A stretch of 64,000 bases of DNA from Mimachlamys varia (taxonomy: Eukaryota > Mollusca > Bivalvia > Pectinida > Pectinidae). Each line of letters begins with the position of its first letter. The stretch's first letter is position 1. This document shows positions 22,852 through 34,149 of this stretch, in pieces. The stretch spans positions 40,262,688-40,326,687 of the forward strand of contig OX392535.1 in the NCBI GenBank assembly GCA_947623455.1, written 5' to 3'. Under the pieces are notes generated by a model. That model was given only the letters and a program-made list of their open reading frames with translations, did no database searches and had not been told where the DNA came from. The position numbers and the translations under genes were made by a program.

Positions 22852-22900
22852 TCATTCATACCAAACTGATGAATCTTATTCCTAATAATAACTTTTTATA

Positions 22901-24344
22901 TTTATAGATTAAGTTCAGATTGACTGATATCAGCAATATCAAAGATGTCCTACGCGGTTATTAGTACAGCAGCAGTTGAAACTCGGTTTTTGTAAACATG
23001 CATCCATTTTGAACTGTCTTCTAACTTCGGCTTGTTGTTGAAGTGGGCTACACCTGAATTGTTTTTAATTATTTGAATTCTTGTGTAAAGAGTCAGTGTT
23101 TCGCCATTTTTAATCTTAGCAAGCTAATTTTTGCTGTACAACTTTATAATGTTCAATATCATAGAAATATTATTCAACAAAGTTCATAATCATATACTTT
23201 TTGTATTTTTTTCATATTTTTAGTGTAAATGGAGAACGTTTGATTTTTTAGCCAAAAATTGTGAAAAATAACACAAATAGTAAAGGGACAAAAAACAAAG
23301 TGCGCTTACCCCCCTTTTTATGATGGTTTTAGACAGAGGAACCCATTTTCGTTTCATGTGCTAAATATTAAAAAAAGTTTAATTGCAGAACTTTTGTTAT
23401 TTCGCGTTAAATCTGCAAAAAATGGTGAAAAAATGAGGATTTTCTCTTTAAAAGATAAGGGGTAGGGGTAACTCAAATCGCTTTTCTGAGTTAAAATATT
23501 AAGCCAGAGAAATTTTACTTCCATAATTGGAAAGAAAATAGTATTTCTGTCATTTCTGCAAATATTCGTACATTTTGGATTACAAATACGGAAGATATTG
23601 TATGAAGATGTCCTGCAAATGGTCAAAACTGCAAAATTCACTTAAAATCACTCATATTGGTATCTTTGACCGACCACAGCACAAAACCGAGCACGCTAAC
23701 ATACCATTATCTTTGCATTTTCTGCCATACCATAAACTCCGGTTTCCAAAAATGTATATTAGAAAAAAAGTTTAAAACAGGGAAATTTGGACTTCTCAGA
23801 GAATACATCCTTAAGATTGACTGAAATAATTTGTCTTCTTTCATAATTTTTGCGAAAAAATATATACTATATAGATCTATACGTGATTCGTTCTACACAT
23901 TTGGAAAATCATATGTTGAAGGTGTAAAGGGGAGATATTCAATGATTTTAGCCACTGTTGGATGTTACATAAGAAATTATACCACCGACAAACCGATCGA
24001 TACTAATACAAGAAAGACAACTCGTACGTTCTTAGAACAACTATGATGGTTTACATTGAAGATTGCGAGTTATTCCCCTTTGATTTGTGTGCCACAATTA
24101 ATATTCTAGTTCAGGATACAAACTTGTCGAATTTTGAAGTCTCCAAGGTTTAATTTCTCTTTTGAATAGTGGCACGGTTCATACATGTAAACACACTTAA
24201 CAAATTATATTTGAAATTGTTTCAACATAATTTAAATTGTTTTGCCACTATCTTCATCGCTTATTCTTCAACGTGATGAATATTATCAAACACGAGGATA
24301 AATGTAAAAAAAAAGTTGTAACTGTATAAGTCGTTTTGGTGTTA
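22901..24344. other. Intergenic stretch, no gene seen
   Basis: AT-rich. Frames at 23354-23641 (minus), 23575-23775 and 23831-24046 (plus) have no motif and overlap each other. No repeat family was recognised. Confidence 0.5.
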
Positions 24345-25075
24345 GAGATCAGGAACAGATTGAAAGAAGCCATTTAAAATGTTTAGATTTTACAAAGTCG
24401 TATGTGGTTAAGTGGTTATCAGTAGGGTTAATAAGGGATGTATATAAAAGCATGTTCATTAGTTTCCAGTATGCTTTGGAGTTAGAGGAGTTATCGTTGA
24501 TGCATCCATCTACATTTGTGTAAAATAGTGTTCTAGCATGTTTAAGCATGTTATTTATTTTGTTTCGTGCACGTTTAAAGTCAGTTTCAGACAACGGATT
24601 TTAACTTTTCGTAGATTTGTCATCCATGGCATGTCGGTTTCGTTAACAATTACAATTTTTTATAGGAATATTGTTTTTTTTTCTAAAATGGAAATAAGTT
24701 TATCTGTGAACAATTTACATTTATCGCTTACATTATCTGCGTGAGAAAATAAACCAATTAACCTGTCCTACCTCTGTTTTTTTAGGTTTAAAATATCTGT
24801 TCTGTTGTATAATCACTCTTTCCTCTTTAGAGACTTGTGTTTAGGTAGACAGGATGCCAATGATAGCTCTATGATTACGTAAGGTTTCTTAAACCGGTGT
24901 AGTGTGTGTTATTTCTCTACTCGGACTAGTTACAAGCTTTGTCAAATCATATGGTGTGAGAATGCTAAGGTCATTATTATTTCATATAAGTAGGTCAATG
25001 CCCGTATTCATGTGTGGCATATTTTAAGTGTACATAGGATTTATGTCGTCTTCTGGCTTCCAGCTAGAAGGAATT
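24345..25075 (-). pseudogene. LINE endonuclease C-terminus and pre-RT linker
   Basis: On the minus strand, shifting frames give TGIDLLI.NNNDLSILTPYDLTKLVTSPSR near 24930-25010. This matches the GDFNxDLL..YxLxxLVxxPTR part of LINE endonucleases. NHRAIIGI follows, then ADNVSDKCKLFTDKLISIL near 24700, NETDMPWMTNLRKVK near 24630 (the PWMT..L linker) and SETDFKRARNKINNMLKHAR near 24570. Stops and frameshifts are frequent. The order continues that of the endonuclease N-terminal half at 25380-25800 on the same strand. I therefore read 24345-26200 as one LINE copy, interrupted by the array at 25121-25379 and a short unrelated insert. Confidence 0.8.
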
Positions 25076-25120
25076 TGATTTTAATTCAGTGGTAGAGCGT
25101 CCCGCTAGGAATCTGGAGAC

Positions 25121-25379
25121 CTAGTTTTTAAGTTTTTTTTGCCACTGTAGTTTGGTTATAAGTTTTTTTTGCCACTGTAGTTTGGTTATAAGTTTTTTTT
25201 GCCACTATAGTTTGGTTATAAGTTTTTTTTTGCCACTGTAGTTTGGTTATAAGTTTGTTTTGCCACTGTAGTTTTGTTAATAAGTTCTTTTTTGCCACTG
25301 TAGTTTGGTTATAAGTTTTTTTGCCACTGTAGTTTTGTTAATAAGTTCTTTTTTGCCACGGTGGTTTGTTTATAAATAT
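25121..25379. repeat. 30-bp tandem array grown from a LINE segment
   Basis: Seven units of GCCACTGTAGTTTGGTTATA plus AG and a T-run, followed by an eighth, ancestral-looking unit at 25355-25379 (GCCACGGTGGTTTGTTTATA) that is LINE endonuclease sequence. The T-run varies from about 6 to 9 and some units read GTTTTGTTAATAAG. Left of the array, 25088-25120 holds a tRNA-like CAGTGGTAGAGCGTCCCGCT segment of unknown origin. The same unit, once per arm, makes the palindrome at 14563-14698. Confidence 0.92.
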
Positions 25380-25800
25380 AAACGATAATTCTTATTACAA
25401 ATGAACATTAAATTTTTTATTACTTCATTTGCTGATTGTATATGAGTTCTTCATTTAACCAGTAGGTCTTTAGACGAACAAATCATAACAACTCAATCAA
25501 AAGAGTCTTTTTTTGTATATTGTTGAAAAGTAAGGAAGAAGGAGATCAGAATCAGGGATAGAAGGGCCAAGATGAATTTCTGTCAAGCACAATATGTCTA
25601 TGTCATCGGTAAAACTTTCAAATAAATCAATTTTATTTCTAACGCTGCGGATATTCACGTGCATTATTTGTAATGAGTTGTCGTCAGAGAAGGAGGAAGA
25701 TACACTGTCGGAGTATGATTTGTTAACGAGGAAAAACTGTCCTCTGGTCTTGGATTAGTATGTATGTCCCCTACCAAGAGTAAGACCAGGATTAACACTA
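25380..25800 (-). pseudogene. LINE ORF2 N-terminus (endonuclease)
   Basis: The minus strand encodes, with one frameshift, LVGDIHTNPRPEDSF and then SFSDDNSLQIMHVNIRSVRNKIDLFESFTDDIDILCLTEIHL, split over about 25570-25700. The CLTEIHL segment holds the catalytic glutamate (TE) of the apurinic-type endonuclease. The sequence is very close to the plus-strand copy at 14081-14562. It stops at the 30-bp array and its C-terminal half seems to resume at about 25075. Confidence 0.85.
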
Positions 25801-26200
25801 GCCTGTAGGAAAGCAAGAAAACAAATGCTTCAGGCAAATATATGAAGGTATCGCTGTCGCCATCTTGATATCATCGAGAAATATTCTGTATCTTTATGTG
25901 ATATGAAGATGGACGTTTTTGAGTTTGCTTATTAGTGTGCTTACTTGTTGTGATTGACAATGATACTCGGTTCTCGTTTTGAGAACTTGATGTTAACATG
26001 GATGTGACAAAGATTTACATGGCGGGTATCGTCGATGAAGCAGAAGACGCTTACTGTTCCGGAACACATGGTCTTATTCTCTTGTACTTTTACGAGAGTC
26101 TCCTGTGTTCCTATTTGGCATCTAGTTTGATCAATATTGAGTTCGGATTATGGATTTGTTGACATTTTGGTATTCTTTGATTTTTTATAGTATTGCATGT
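25801..26200 (-). repeat. Dispersed module at the 5' side of a LINE
   Basis: Best-preserved copy of the module, directly upstream of LINE endonuclease sequence. On the plus strand it contains ATCTTGATATCATCGAGAAA, GTGATTGACAATGATACTCG, CATGGCGGGTATCGTCGATG, AGCAGAAGACGCTTACTG, GGTCTTATTCTCTTGTACTT and TTGAGTTCGGATTATGG. It is a likely LINE 5' untranslated region with its internal promoter; I cannot see a specific promoter motif. Confidence 0.75.
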
Positions 26201-26251
26201 TTTTGTGGAATCCGTCGGTTATGTTTATGCGAGTTTGTCTGAATTATTTTG

Positions 26252-26432
26252 TCCAACCTCGTTATCTCAATGTGGGCGGGACCACGAAAAACTTAAAGTG
26301 ATCAGAGTACTCGAGTTAGGCGGGTCTAAAAAGTAAAGTGTCAAGTTTGGTCGGGACTGACGAAATACTTCGAATTAATCCGGGTCTTCAAGTTACACGA
26401 GTTCAACTAGATAGCGAGGCTCCACTGTAGTC
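26252..26432. mobile_element. MITE-like element, CCTCGTTATCT ends
   Basis: CCTCGTTATCT near 26256 and AGATAGCGAGG near 26409 are inverted near the ends. CTCGAGTTAGGCGGG-type motifs lie inside. No coding potential. The boundaries are approximate and no target duplication was resolved. Confidence 0.55.
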
Positions 26433-26439
26433 CGATAGC

Positions 26440-26890
26440 ACATCTCCAATTTGATACTGAGCACCCTGTCATGGGGGATCGAAAGATCCAAAGATGACGT
26501 AACACACACATATGCTGCACCTCTTAAATGTAGCAATAGATACAGTATGCCGAAAAAAAAAGAATTAAACTGCATCATACTGCTGTTTCGTCCTCCTAGG
26601 GCTCTGCTGTGATGCAAGGGGCCAAAAGGTAGGAATCCAAAATTTCTAAACTAATGTAGAAGCAGAAAGATCAGGTGCGTAAAACCCCTTTGATTTATGA
26701 ATTTAGAAGAACAATTAAACTAGTTCTGTATAATTTCAAATCGTGTACTACGAAAATGTGTATATTATGTACCGTGCCACCACTCAAATGAGATTAACTG
26801 TGGCTATGGAGGGTCCAGCAAACCTCGGGGACTAAAAAAAATCCACCAGAAGAGTCTGCAACCCCCTGCCAAAGCAGGAACATGGAGACA
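26440..26890 (-). repeat. Hammerhead-bearing repeat, degenerate copy
   Basis: Minus-strand relative of 36955-37230. It keeps GTGCAGCATATGTGTGTGTT and ACGTCATCTTT (26490-26540), the stem I pair GCATCA/TGATGC (26572-26577 and 26610-26615), AGGACGAAACAGC, and, further upstream in its own sense, AGTCCCCGAGGTTTGCTGGA with GCCACAGTTAATCTCATTTG. The catalytic core heptamer has changed from CTGAAGA to CAGCAGA, so self-cleavage is probably lost. Its block order is circularly permuted relative to the plus-strand copy. Confidence 0.75.
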
Positions 26891-28279
26891 GCCAGCGGAT
26901 AGGTATATCGTTGTTGTATGTGCATGTCGGACAACCAGGATAGCAACAGAGTGCTCAGATAATCAACAATCACGCTATATAGGGTAGATGCATTTTTTTC
27001 ACTCCTGCCATTTTGATGCATTAGACGTAACGTATATAGCAATGGTAATCGGATTAGCGCTTACGATAAAGATTGATTTGTAGCAGTTCAACTCGCTGGG
27101 CTAGTACTCTGGAGTCACATCACTGTCGTGAAAAACGGGAATAATAGGCACATTAGCGCTACATATGGCTTGGTAAATGACCAGTTTGCACTGAAAGAAA
27201 CATAAAGAAGTGAAATGCGACCACAAAACAAGTTTGAATACGACTCACGAGAGCCTCCATTTAGAATCGTGTCGGAGACATGTCTGAATTACCTTTAACA
27301 TTTCAAAGTGACCTGATTCTTGATGACATTTTATTTTGCTTTCGGTACCTGTTGTTTTTGTGAGCAAAATCCAAGCTGGTCGTTTAGAAAAATAATCTTT
27401 TGTGGTTTTTGTGAATCCCAAACTTTTTTCAAAAAGTGTATCAAGGCGAAATCCAAGTCGAATCACGCACGGACTTACGCGCTATAAATCTATAGTTACT
27501 TCCTGCGCCACATGTGATACCTGTAAATAGTATCCGTTTACAAATCAAAAACAAGGGACAGTGCTTTTATAGTTATCCCCACGAATATATCACAGTTGAA
27601 AATCCTATCCTAATAGTAGCTTAGCGTAGAATAGTTAATTATTCCATGAACGATACTGTAAATATTATTCTGTGTTCCAATTAAAAGGTGCAGCATATGT
27701 GTGTGTGGGTTACGTCATCTTTCATCATAGATATCACAAAGTTTGGCTTTTGTTCAAAACTGGAGCTAGGGGTGGGTTGGGATGTGTGTGTTAATTTTGA
27801 CACCATTGGCATGTTACCTAGAATTTGATGACGTAAGCGGCTAAAACCAAGGTTTTAACCCTAAAATAGTATATTAATATCATTTGAATTTAACGGCTTG
27901 TCAAAGGAAAAATGAAATAGCCATGGATGCGTGATATATGAAATTTTCTCATATACTAGTATCTTATATCAGTCAACATGCAATGCATGCGCAATTTACT
28001 TTAGGATGCACGAAGTGATGAAAGCAAACTCAGCACCGTATCAGTGGATGCTGTCTAATCAATAGCGTCGAGGATTTAATTGTTTAAGAGAAACAACAAG
28101 CTGATGTTCGTATATGTTGTGTATCCGAAGAAAATCACCCAATAAGTCTACACACGTGCTGACAAAATCTATAGCAGACACCTAAATGCAATCTGTTGTA
28201 GGTACCTAATGGGATAACATTTATATTGTTTCGCATTAGCAAGATTCATTTCACAAGCACAACGAAAATCATTTTACCA
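26891..28279. other. Intergenic stretch with one small repeat fragment
   Basis: A 50-bp fragment of the hammerhead-bearing repeat is at 27676-27725 (AATTAAAAGGTGCAGCATAT). Short minus frames at 26794-27042 (partly repeat) and 27245-27466 have no motif. Confidence 0.5.
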
Positions 28280-30000
28280 TCATAACGTGATTCAATTCGT
28301 CGTTACCACGAGAATAATGTTACCACCACCTCGAGACAACCATCACCAGAATAATTTATTATCATCACCACGAGAATGATCTTATATGTATCATCACAGC
28401 TCCAGCTCAAGGCCGGAACAAGTACTGTAGAGGCTGTCCCAACTGTTAAAAATCTAGGGGTGTACTTTGATAGTTCACTGAGCATGGAGAAACACGTGAA
28501 TGCTATTGCCAAATCCTGTTACTACCAGATCAGGAACATCGGCTGTATATGGCAGTTTATAACTGCCGATGCATGCAAGATTTTGGTTCATTTACTTGTT
28601 ACCTCACGGCTGGACTATGGAAATGCCCTACTCTGTGGTATATCTGACAAATTGACAAGTCGCCTACAGAGGGTCCAGAACACGGCAGCACGTATCATTT
28701 CTCGAGTTAGAAAGAGAGAACACATCACTCCTGTCCTGTCCAGTACATACGGGAACTTGTTACCCTGTATCAGCCGTCACGATCACTGAGGTCGAAGAGA
28801 GAATCATTGTTGTGTGTCCCAAAATCTCGTACTGTGACCTATGGAAACCGGTGTTTTGGGAAAGTTTCGGCCACGTTGTGGAATAGATTACCATCCGCTA
28901 TCCGAAAAACAAATACTCTGGCCAAATTCAAGAAACTTCTGAAAACGTACCTTTTCACGTCTGCATATTAGGGACAACTTAGACGTCATGTATATACTGT
29001 CATTTGTTTATCTACAGTAGATGTAGTTCGTATTTATATGCAATTTGTTTTATATTATCACATTAGCTTAGATTGTAAAAACTGCTTTATTTATGCAGTG
29101 TTAGTATCAAATTATTATCTACATGTTGTGAAGCGCTTTAGAGTAATTTTACAAATTATATAGAGCGCTATATAAATGTTGTATATTATTATTATCACCA
29201 CGAGAATCATCTTATCATCATTACGAGAATAATTATTATCATAAACACGAGAATAATTTATTATCATAACAACTAGAAAAAATTATTATCATCACCAAGA
29301 GAATCATCTTATCATCATCACGAGAATATTTATAATCATCACTACGAGAATAAGTTATTATCATCACCACTATAATCAATTATTATCATCACCACGAGGA
29401 TACTTCATTATCATCACCACGAGGATACTTCATTATCATCACCACGAGGATACTTCATTATCATCACCACGAGGATACTTCATTATCATCACCACGAGGA
29501 TACTTCATTATCATCACCACGAGAATATTTATTATCATCACCACGAGAATATTTATTATCATCACCACGAGGATACTTCATTATCATCACCACGAGAATA
29601 TTTATTATCATTACCACGAGAATATTTATTATCATCACCACGAGGATACTTCATTATCATCACCACGAGGATACTTCATTATCATCACCACGAGGATACT
29701 TCATTATCATCACCACGAGGATACTTCATTATCATCACCACGAGGATACTTCATTATCATCACCACGAGGATACTTCATTATCATCACCACGAGAATATT
29801 TATTATCATCACCACGAGAATAACTCATTATCATCACCACGAGAATCATTTATTATCATCACCACGAGAATCATTTATTATCATCACCTCGAGAATAATT
29901 CATTATCATCATTACGTGAATAAATTATTACACCACGAAAATATTTTCACCATTTTTATCACTAGAATAACTTTATTATCACCACACTTACGAAAACCAC
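28280..30000. repeat. CACGAG minisatellite, about 25-bp unit, split by a LINE
   Basis: The array of TTATCATCACCACGAGGATA plus CTTCA (25 bp) and a TTATCATCACCACGAGAATA plus TTTA variant is cleanest at 29395-29900. Degenerate edges extend to about 28300 and 30000. A LINE 3' end interrupts it at 28376-29195. Runs of identical variants (five or six CTTCA units together) suggest recent local duplication. No frame crosses it. Confidence 0.92.
28376..29195 (+). pseudogene. 5'-truncated CR1/L2-like LINE 3' end
   Basis: A frame of 137 codons from 28376 gives VPTVKNLGVYFDSSLSMEKH at residues 24-43, IRNIGCIWQFITADACKILVHLLVTSRLDYGNALLCGI (52-89) and LTSRLQRVQNTAARII (93-108), the usual C-terminal blocks of CR1/L2-like LINEs. 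A frameshift near 28785 moves the protein on to a second frame: SLRSKRESLLCVPKSRTVTYGNRCF, WNRLPSAIRKTNTLAKFKKLLKTYLF, then stop near 28971. The 3' end reads GCGCTATATAAATGTTGTAT then ATTATTATT. The catalytic domain and endonuclease are absent. It sits inside the minisatellite, whose TTATTATCATC sequence would match the tail. Confidence 0.9.
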
Positions 30001-30565
30001 GAGAATTCTTTTATCATGACAACAATTGAGAACATCGTCTTATACAAAACCAGTGTTCAAATGTTAACACTTAACCATATGTTTTTCAAGGAATAGCTTT
30101 CAGCTAGTTTAGTTTATGCATAGTCAAGTTAAATAATGTCATACAAATAAGAAATACCGTCACATTTGTTATTAGCAAAAGTTAACCTAGCCAACATACC
30201 TTTTGACCGAAAGTGTTTTCATTGCAGTTGGCTTGTGCTGGATTTCGTTGCCAACTTGTTTTAGAGGAAGGTAAAACTGTTTTTCTAAACCACTGGGTAA
30301 TTAGACCACTTGATTAGTTGATGGTATACGGTGAACTATCGTATTTGTGGTTGCTTGATAAATGATGCCCGTATGTGTTTGAATGCATCCGCCAGGAAAA
30401 TCGCTTTTTACTGATCTGACATGGTCGAGAATCGAGATAAGTCAAACCTTCAGTCTAAGAGATAAATTGTTTAGAAGAGAGGAAAGCGATGGCCACAGGA
30501 TAGAAGAATTAATTTGATGTGTGTCGTGATATTGCAGTAAAAGCATGGCAATACAAACTGACTTT
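30001..30565. other. Intergenic stretch, no gene seen
   Basis: No repeat or frame was recognised. Confidence 0.5.
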
Positions 30566-30770
30566 TAAAGATTTACATTGCGGGTATCGTCGATAAAGCA
30601 GTATACGCTTACCCTCCCGGAACGCATGGTCTTATTCTCTTGTTCCTTTGCAAGGTTCTTCATGTATATCCTTTCTTTGTTCATATTTTCCCATAGTTTG
30701 ATCGATATTGAGTTCGGATTATGGTTTTGTAAAGGCTTCGATATTTTTAGATTTTTTAATAACAAAATAT
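30566..30770 (-). repeat. Dispersed LINE-5'-associated module, solo copy
   Basis: Plus-strand landmarks are TTACATTGCGGGTATCGTCG, CATGGTCTTATTCTCTTGTT and TTGATCGATATTGAGTTCGG. No LINE coding sequence lies next to it. The overlapping short frames at 30565-30856 come from this repeat. Confidence 0.7.
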
Positions 30771-31394
30771 CAAGGTGTCAGGAGGGTTTACCGTACCTGC
30801 TTTACCACGAATATACATTTCAACAATATTCTGAATTGAATACGCCATTTATTTAGTAAGTGATTAATAACTACATTTTCTAAGATAATGCGTTGAGATA
30901 TTTTCTCCAAATCCTGGAAAGTGTGGTGTACTCTCCCTGCGAATTAAAACAAAAAAGAAATATTTTAGGGAACCTACATGTATCTAGCTTATTGTATATA
31001 CATGTAGTATTGACCTTGAACATGTATCGTTTGAGTGGCTCATGTACATTGCAGAGTTTTTAAAGTGATCCAAAGCATATTGCCTTTTGTGACTTTTTCT
31101 GTGCACGTTTTCCAAGTTTCATGTACTGATCCTCTGCAATACATATTTATATTGCTATAACGCGTACTTGTAGTGCTGTAGCAATTCTCTATCACGGAGA
31201 TTCATCATTTCATTTAAAACAAATCATAATTAGTTTATTCTGACGTTTGTTTGTTTGTTTGTTTTGTCAATGTTGATATTGTAACTGAGGTGAATGTTAA
31301 TGTGGCTTTTCTTTCTTGCCAAGATAAAATACAAACTATTTATTGTAACGACCAATTGACACATACATGGATTCAAAAGTGATTTGCTAATTCC
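30771..31394. other. Intergenic stretch, no gene seen
   Basis: A short (TTTG)n run at 31240-31265 is the only feature noted. Confidence 0.5.
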
Positions 31395-31935
31395 AAAACA
31401 CCAATGTTGATATACAGGTGATACACTGTAACCAGAAATGATTCTAGAATATTCCTCTGGGCGGTTCTTCTGTATTGTCGAGGTTCATACAGATACTGTA
31501 TACTGAATATTAACTATAACCAGAATTCTTCTAGAACATTCAGTCTCGGTGGTTCTTCTGTATTGCCGAGGTTCATACATTGGAGATTAATTGTCAACAA
31601 AATTGATCTAAAAGATTCATTTTAGGTAGCTCTCGGTATTATCGGAGTTCATTTACCTTATATATACTGTTACTGTTACTGTTTAGAACATTCAATTTTG
31701 GCAGTTCTCTATTTTGCCGAAGTTCATACATCAGTTATCTATTGTAACCAGAACTAAGAGCTTCAGTCTGGGTGGTTTTTCTGTTCATACACATTGAACT
31801 GTAGATTTTCTGTAACAAGATTTGTTATAGAACATTCAATCTGGTTGGTTTTTGTATATTGCTGTGTATTGTGTAACTAGAATTGATCTAAAAGATTCAG
31901 TCTGTGTGGCTGATGAGTGTTGTCCAGACTGATGC
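31395..31935. repeat. Ancient tandem repeat, about 80-100-bp unit
   Basis: Six or so diverged direct units carry the same ordered landmarks: GTAACCAGAAT-like start, TCTAGAACATTCAGTCT-like block, GGTGGTTCTTCTGTATTG-like block and CCGAGGTTCATACA-like block. Copies are clearest at 31420-31590 and fade to the right. Unit length varies and no frame is kept. Confidence 0.8.
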
Positions 31936-32777
31936 ATTCGTGTTTGCTGATACCATCGACAGGGAGACAAGGCTAATGGTATTTTTTCATGAATATCCAC
32001 AAATCGGTATTAGAAAGCAATTTTGCTAATGCGTGTTTTTACGTTTTATACAAAAAGGTTTTGTCTTTATTGTCGTGCCTTCCTGATACCAAAAAACATA
32101 TGCGCCACCATGTTTCTGTGTAATTGGCCTGTATGTACTTTGACTTTATCAGATAAATCAAACATTCCGAATATTTGTTTATTGCTGAAACAGTATGACA
32201 ATTATGTAAATATTGCAAAACAGTTTTCTTTTATCTTGAGCAGTGATTGAGGTACACATGATATATAGACTCCAATTTGTTTTGGAACGGAATACATGTA
32301 ACAGTGAAACATTATACTGTAATCCACCGAGTCGATCGAATAAAGTGTATTAATAACTCGCCAGATGAAGACATGACGTGTGTTAGTTTATCTGTGCTGC
32401 TCTACTTCCGAATCGCTTGTAAATAAAGGATATTTTTATTTATCTAGAGGTCAGGCTGAATATAATTTGATAAATGTGTTCGGGATATCAAGGATGGTCT
32501 GAAGTTTGGACTACGATCCCTTTACTGGCTTTTACACAGTTTATTTCATTCTGCGTAAGGACTAATAGTGAAATAATTAGGACCAAACTAGGTTTAAATA
32601 TTTTTATTAAAGCCCAGAAATGAATAAACAGTAAATTGCTTGACGTCACGTTGACGATCTTTGATGGCTACCGCTAAGAGGAAATATTGACTGGTGTGCC
32701 TGTGATCAGTATCCGAATAATTGTGAATGGAACAACTATACAAACTATTTGTCTTCACGTGAATGAACGTCAATGTC
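31936..32777. other. Intergenic stretch, no gene seen
   Basis: Frames at 32023-32250 and 32594-32779 have no motif or context. Confidence 0.45.
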
Positions 32778-32965
32778 AAGTGAAAAAAATGAATTTCATG
32801 AGCAAAATTTTACGTGGATTTGTTATGTAGTTATTTTTTACATGCAAGTTATCTGACATGGATTTCACATGAATTTTACGTAAATTTCAGTTGCTTATTT
32901 TTCACTTTTTCACATGAATTTTATGTGAAGAATTTTTCACATGACATATATGTGAGGACATGTTG
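32778..32965. repeat. Cluster of TTCACATGAATTTTACGTGAA-like short repeats
   Basis: Five to six imperfect, partly palindromic motifs of the type TTCACATGAATTTTACGTAA and TTTTTCACATGACATATATG recur over about 190 bp. They could be the eroded ends of a fold-back element. Confidence 0.6.
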
Positions 32966-34149
32966 GTTTTGTATAAAAAAAACACTCGTAGACGTTTATG
33001 CATCCGTTTATGACGATTTCCTGACTATTTGATGTTCCGCAAGTCGTGTTTTAAGCAGCTATGGCAGAAGTATCAAACTTTAAAAAAGAAGAAAACAGGT
33101 TTGTTTGCAAAGTTTCTGAAATATGTTAGTCACATACCTGAAGGATTGCAAGAGTATGACCTTCGCCGACCATTTTTATTCGAATCGTTTTCAAGTGATG
33201 CCGATAGCAAACGCTGATTAGGAGGGACCAAGGGTCATGGCCCAAAAGGGGTTAGTTCCCTTGATGTTTACACATGTTTTCTCATGGAAACACAAGGAAG
33301 AATACAAACTATATTTAGCAGGGAAACCTTTCAGGTGGTATGCATTATGAACAAATTGAGGAGCTCACGTCGTTTAAAGGGATGGAGAGGAAGGGTGGGT
33401 TTGTGGTTTGTTATTTTAAGTATTGTATGTTACATCATTTCGGGTTTCTTGTATTCTTTCGTTAATTGGTAGCTAGAATATAAAGGACAAGAATAAATTT
33501 TCAAATCAGCTAAGAGTAGCAGTGAAAACTGAAAAGTAGCATATTTTGCTTCGATATTAGCACTGCAGTGCATTTGAACCACAATAAAATGACACGTGCA
33601 AGCCGGTCACAAGAAGGCGGCATTTAAAGTCAGACGTTTATTGAAGATTCCTTTGAAAGCGTTATAGCAAAATGAAGGAAGACATAAACCGCCTGTTTAT
33701 TGTCAATAGGTTTTAGTTTCTTCTCTAGAAAAATATTCAAACATATAAAAAATAAATAATTATACCTTTCTTTTCTTGTTTCTTGACAAATGTGGTTTTA
33801 ATGGAAAACTTACAACATTATTATTCCAGGGAAAAGGAAATTACCATAAATTTGCAAGAAGAAAAAGAAATCGAGCAAAATAGGCCGGAACCCATCTTTA
33901 ACGTTATGCAGATATGGGAATGCAATTAATCTCAGCCAAAATAACAGGGAGCTTATGGCCAGCTCTGAGCTCAACATGAAGTCATGGATGTGTTCTGCTG
34001 TTTAATACCGTTCAAGACTGATATGTGATGTGGAAAAGCGTGTTTTTGATGTTAACGTTTTAGGATGCGAGTGTAAAATCTTATCGTCATTTAACACCAA
34101 ATCATACGCCATTCAATTAATCTGAAAACCCGAAAACCGTGCTTCGAAA
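32966..34149. other. Intergenic stretch, no gene seen
   Basis: Short plus frames at 33029-33217 and 33284-33472 show no motif. The second ends in a short hydrophobic run but has no support as a gene. Confidence 0.45.

Larger units (their letters stand above)
20539..22900 (-). mobile_element. Penelope-like retroelement
   Basis: A nearly complete Penelope-like element in minus orientation. It has 123-bp terminal repeats in inverted orientation (20552-20674 and 22729-22851) around a reverse transcriptase plus GIY-YIG endonuclease coding region. The right terminal repeat is followed by an extra tail of about 29 bp, a feature often seen on one side of these elements. CCTAATAACTTTTTATA at 20539-20555 and CCTAATAATAACTTTTTATA at 22881-22900 flank it as direct repeats and could be a target-site duplication with a 3-bp slippage, although the left copy overlaps the terminal repeat by a few bases. 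The coding region is broken once by a frameshift and once by a stop, so the copy is recent but dead. Confidence 0.9.

Noticed and set aside
22860..22890. CTGATGA in the tail of the Penelope-like element as a hammerhead core
   Set aside because: Penelope-like terminal repeats often carry hammerheads, but here no stem II, GAAA or pairing stem I follows.
31905..31950. CTGATGAG at 31914 as a second hammerhead
   Set aside because: No GAAA segment and no closing stem I within reach.
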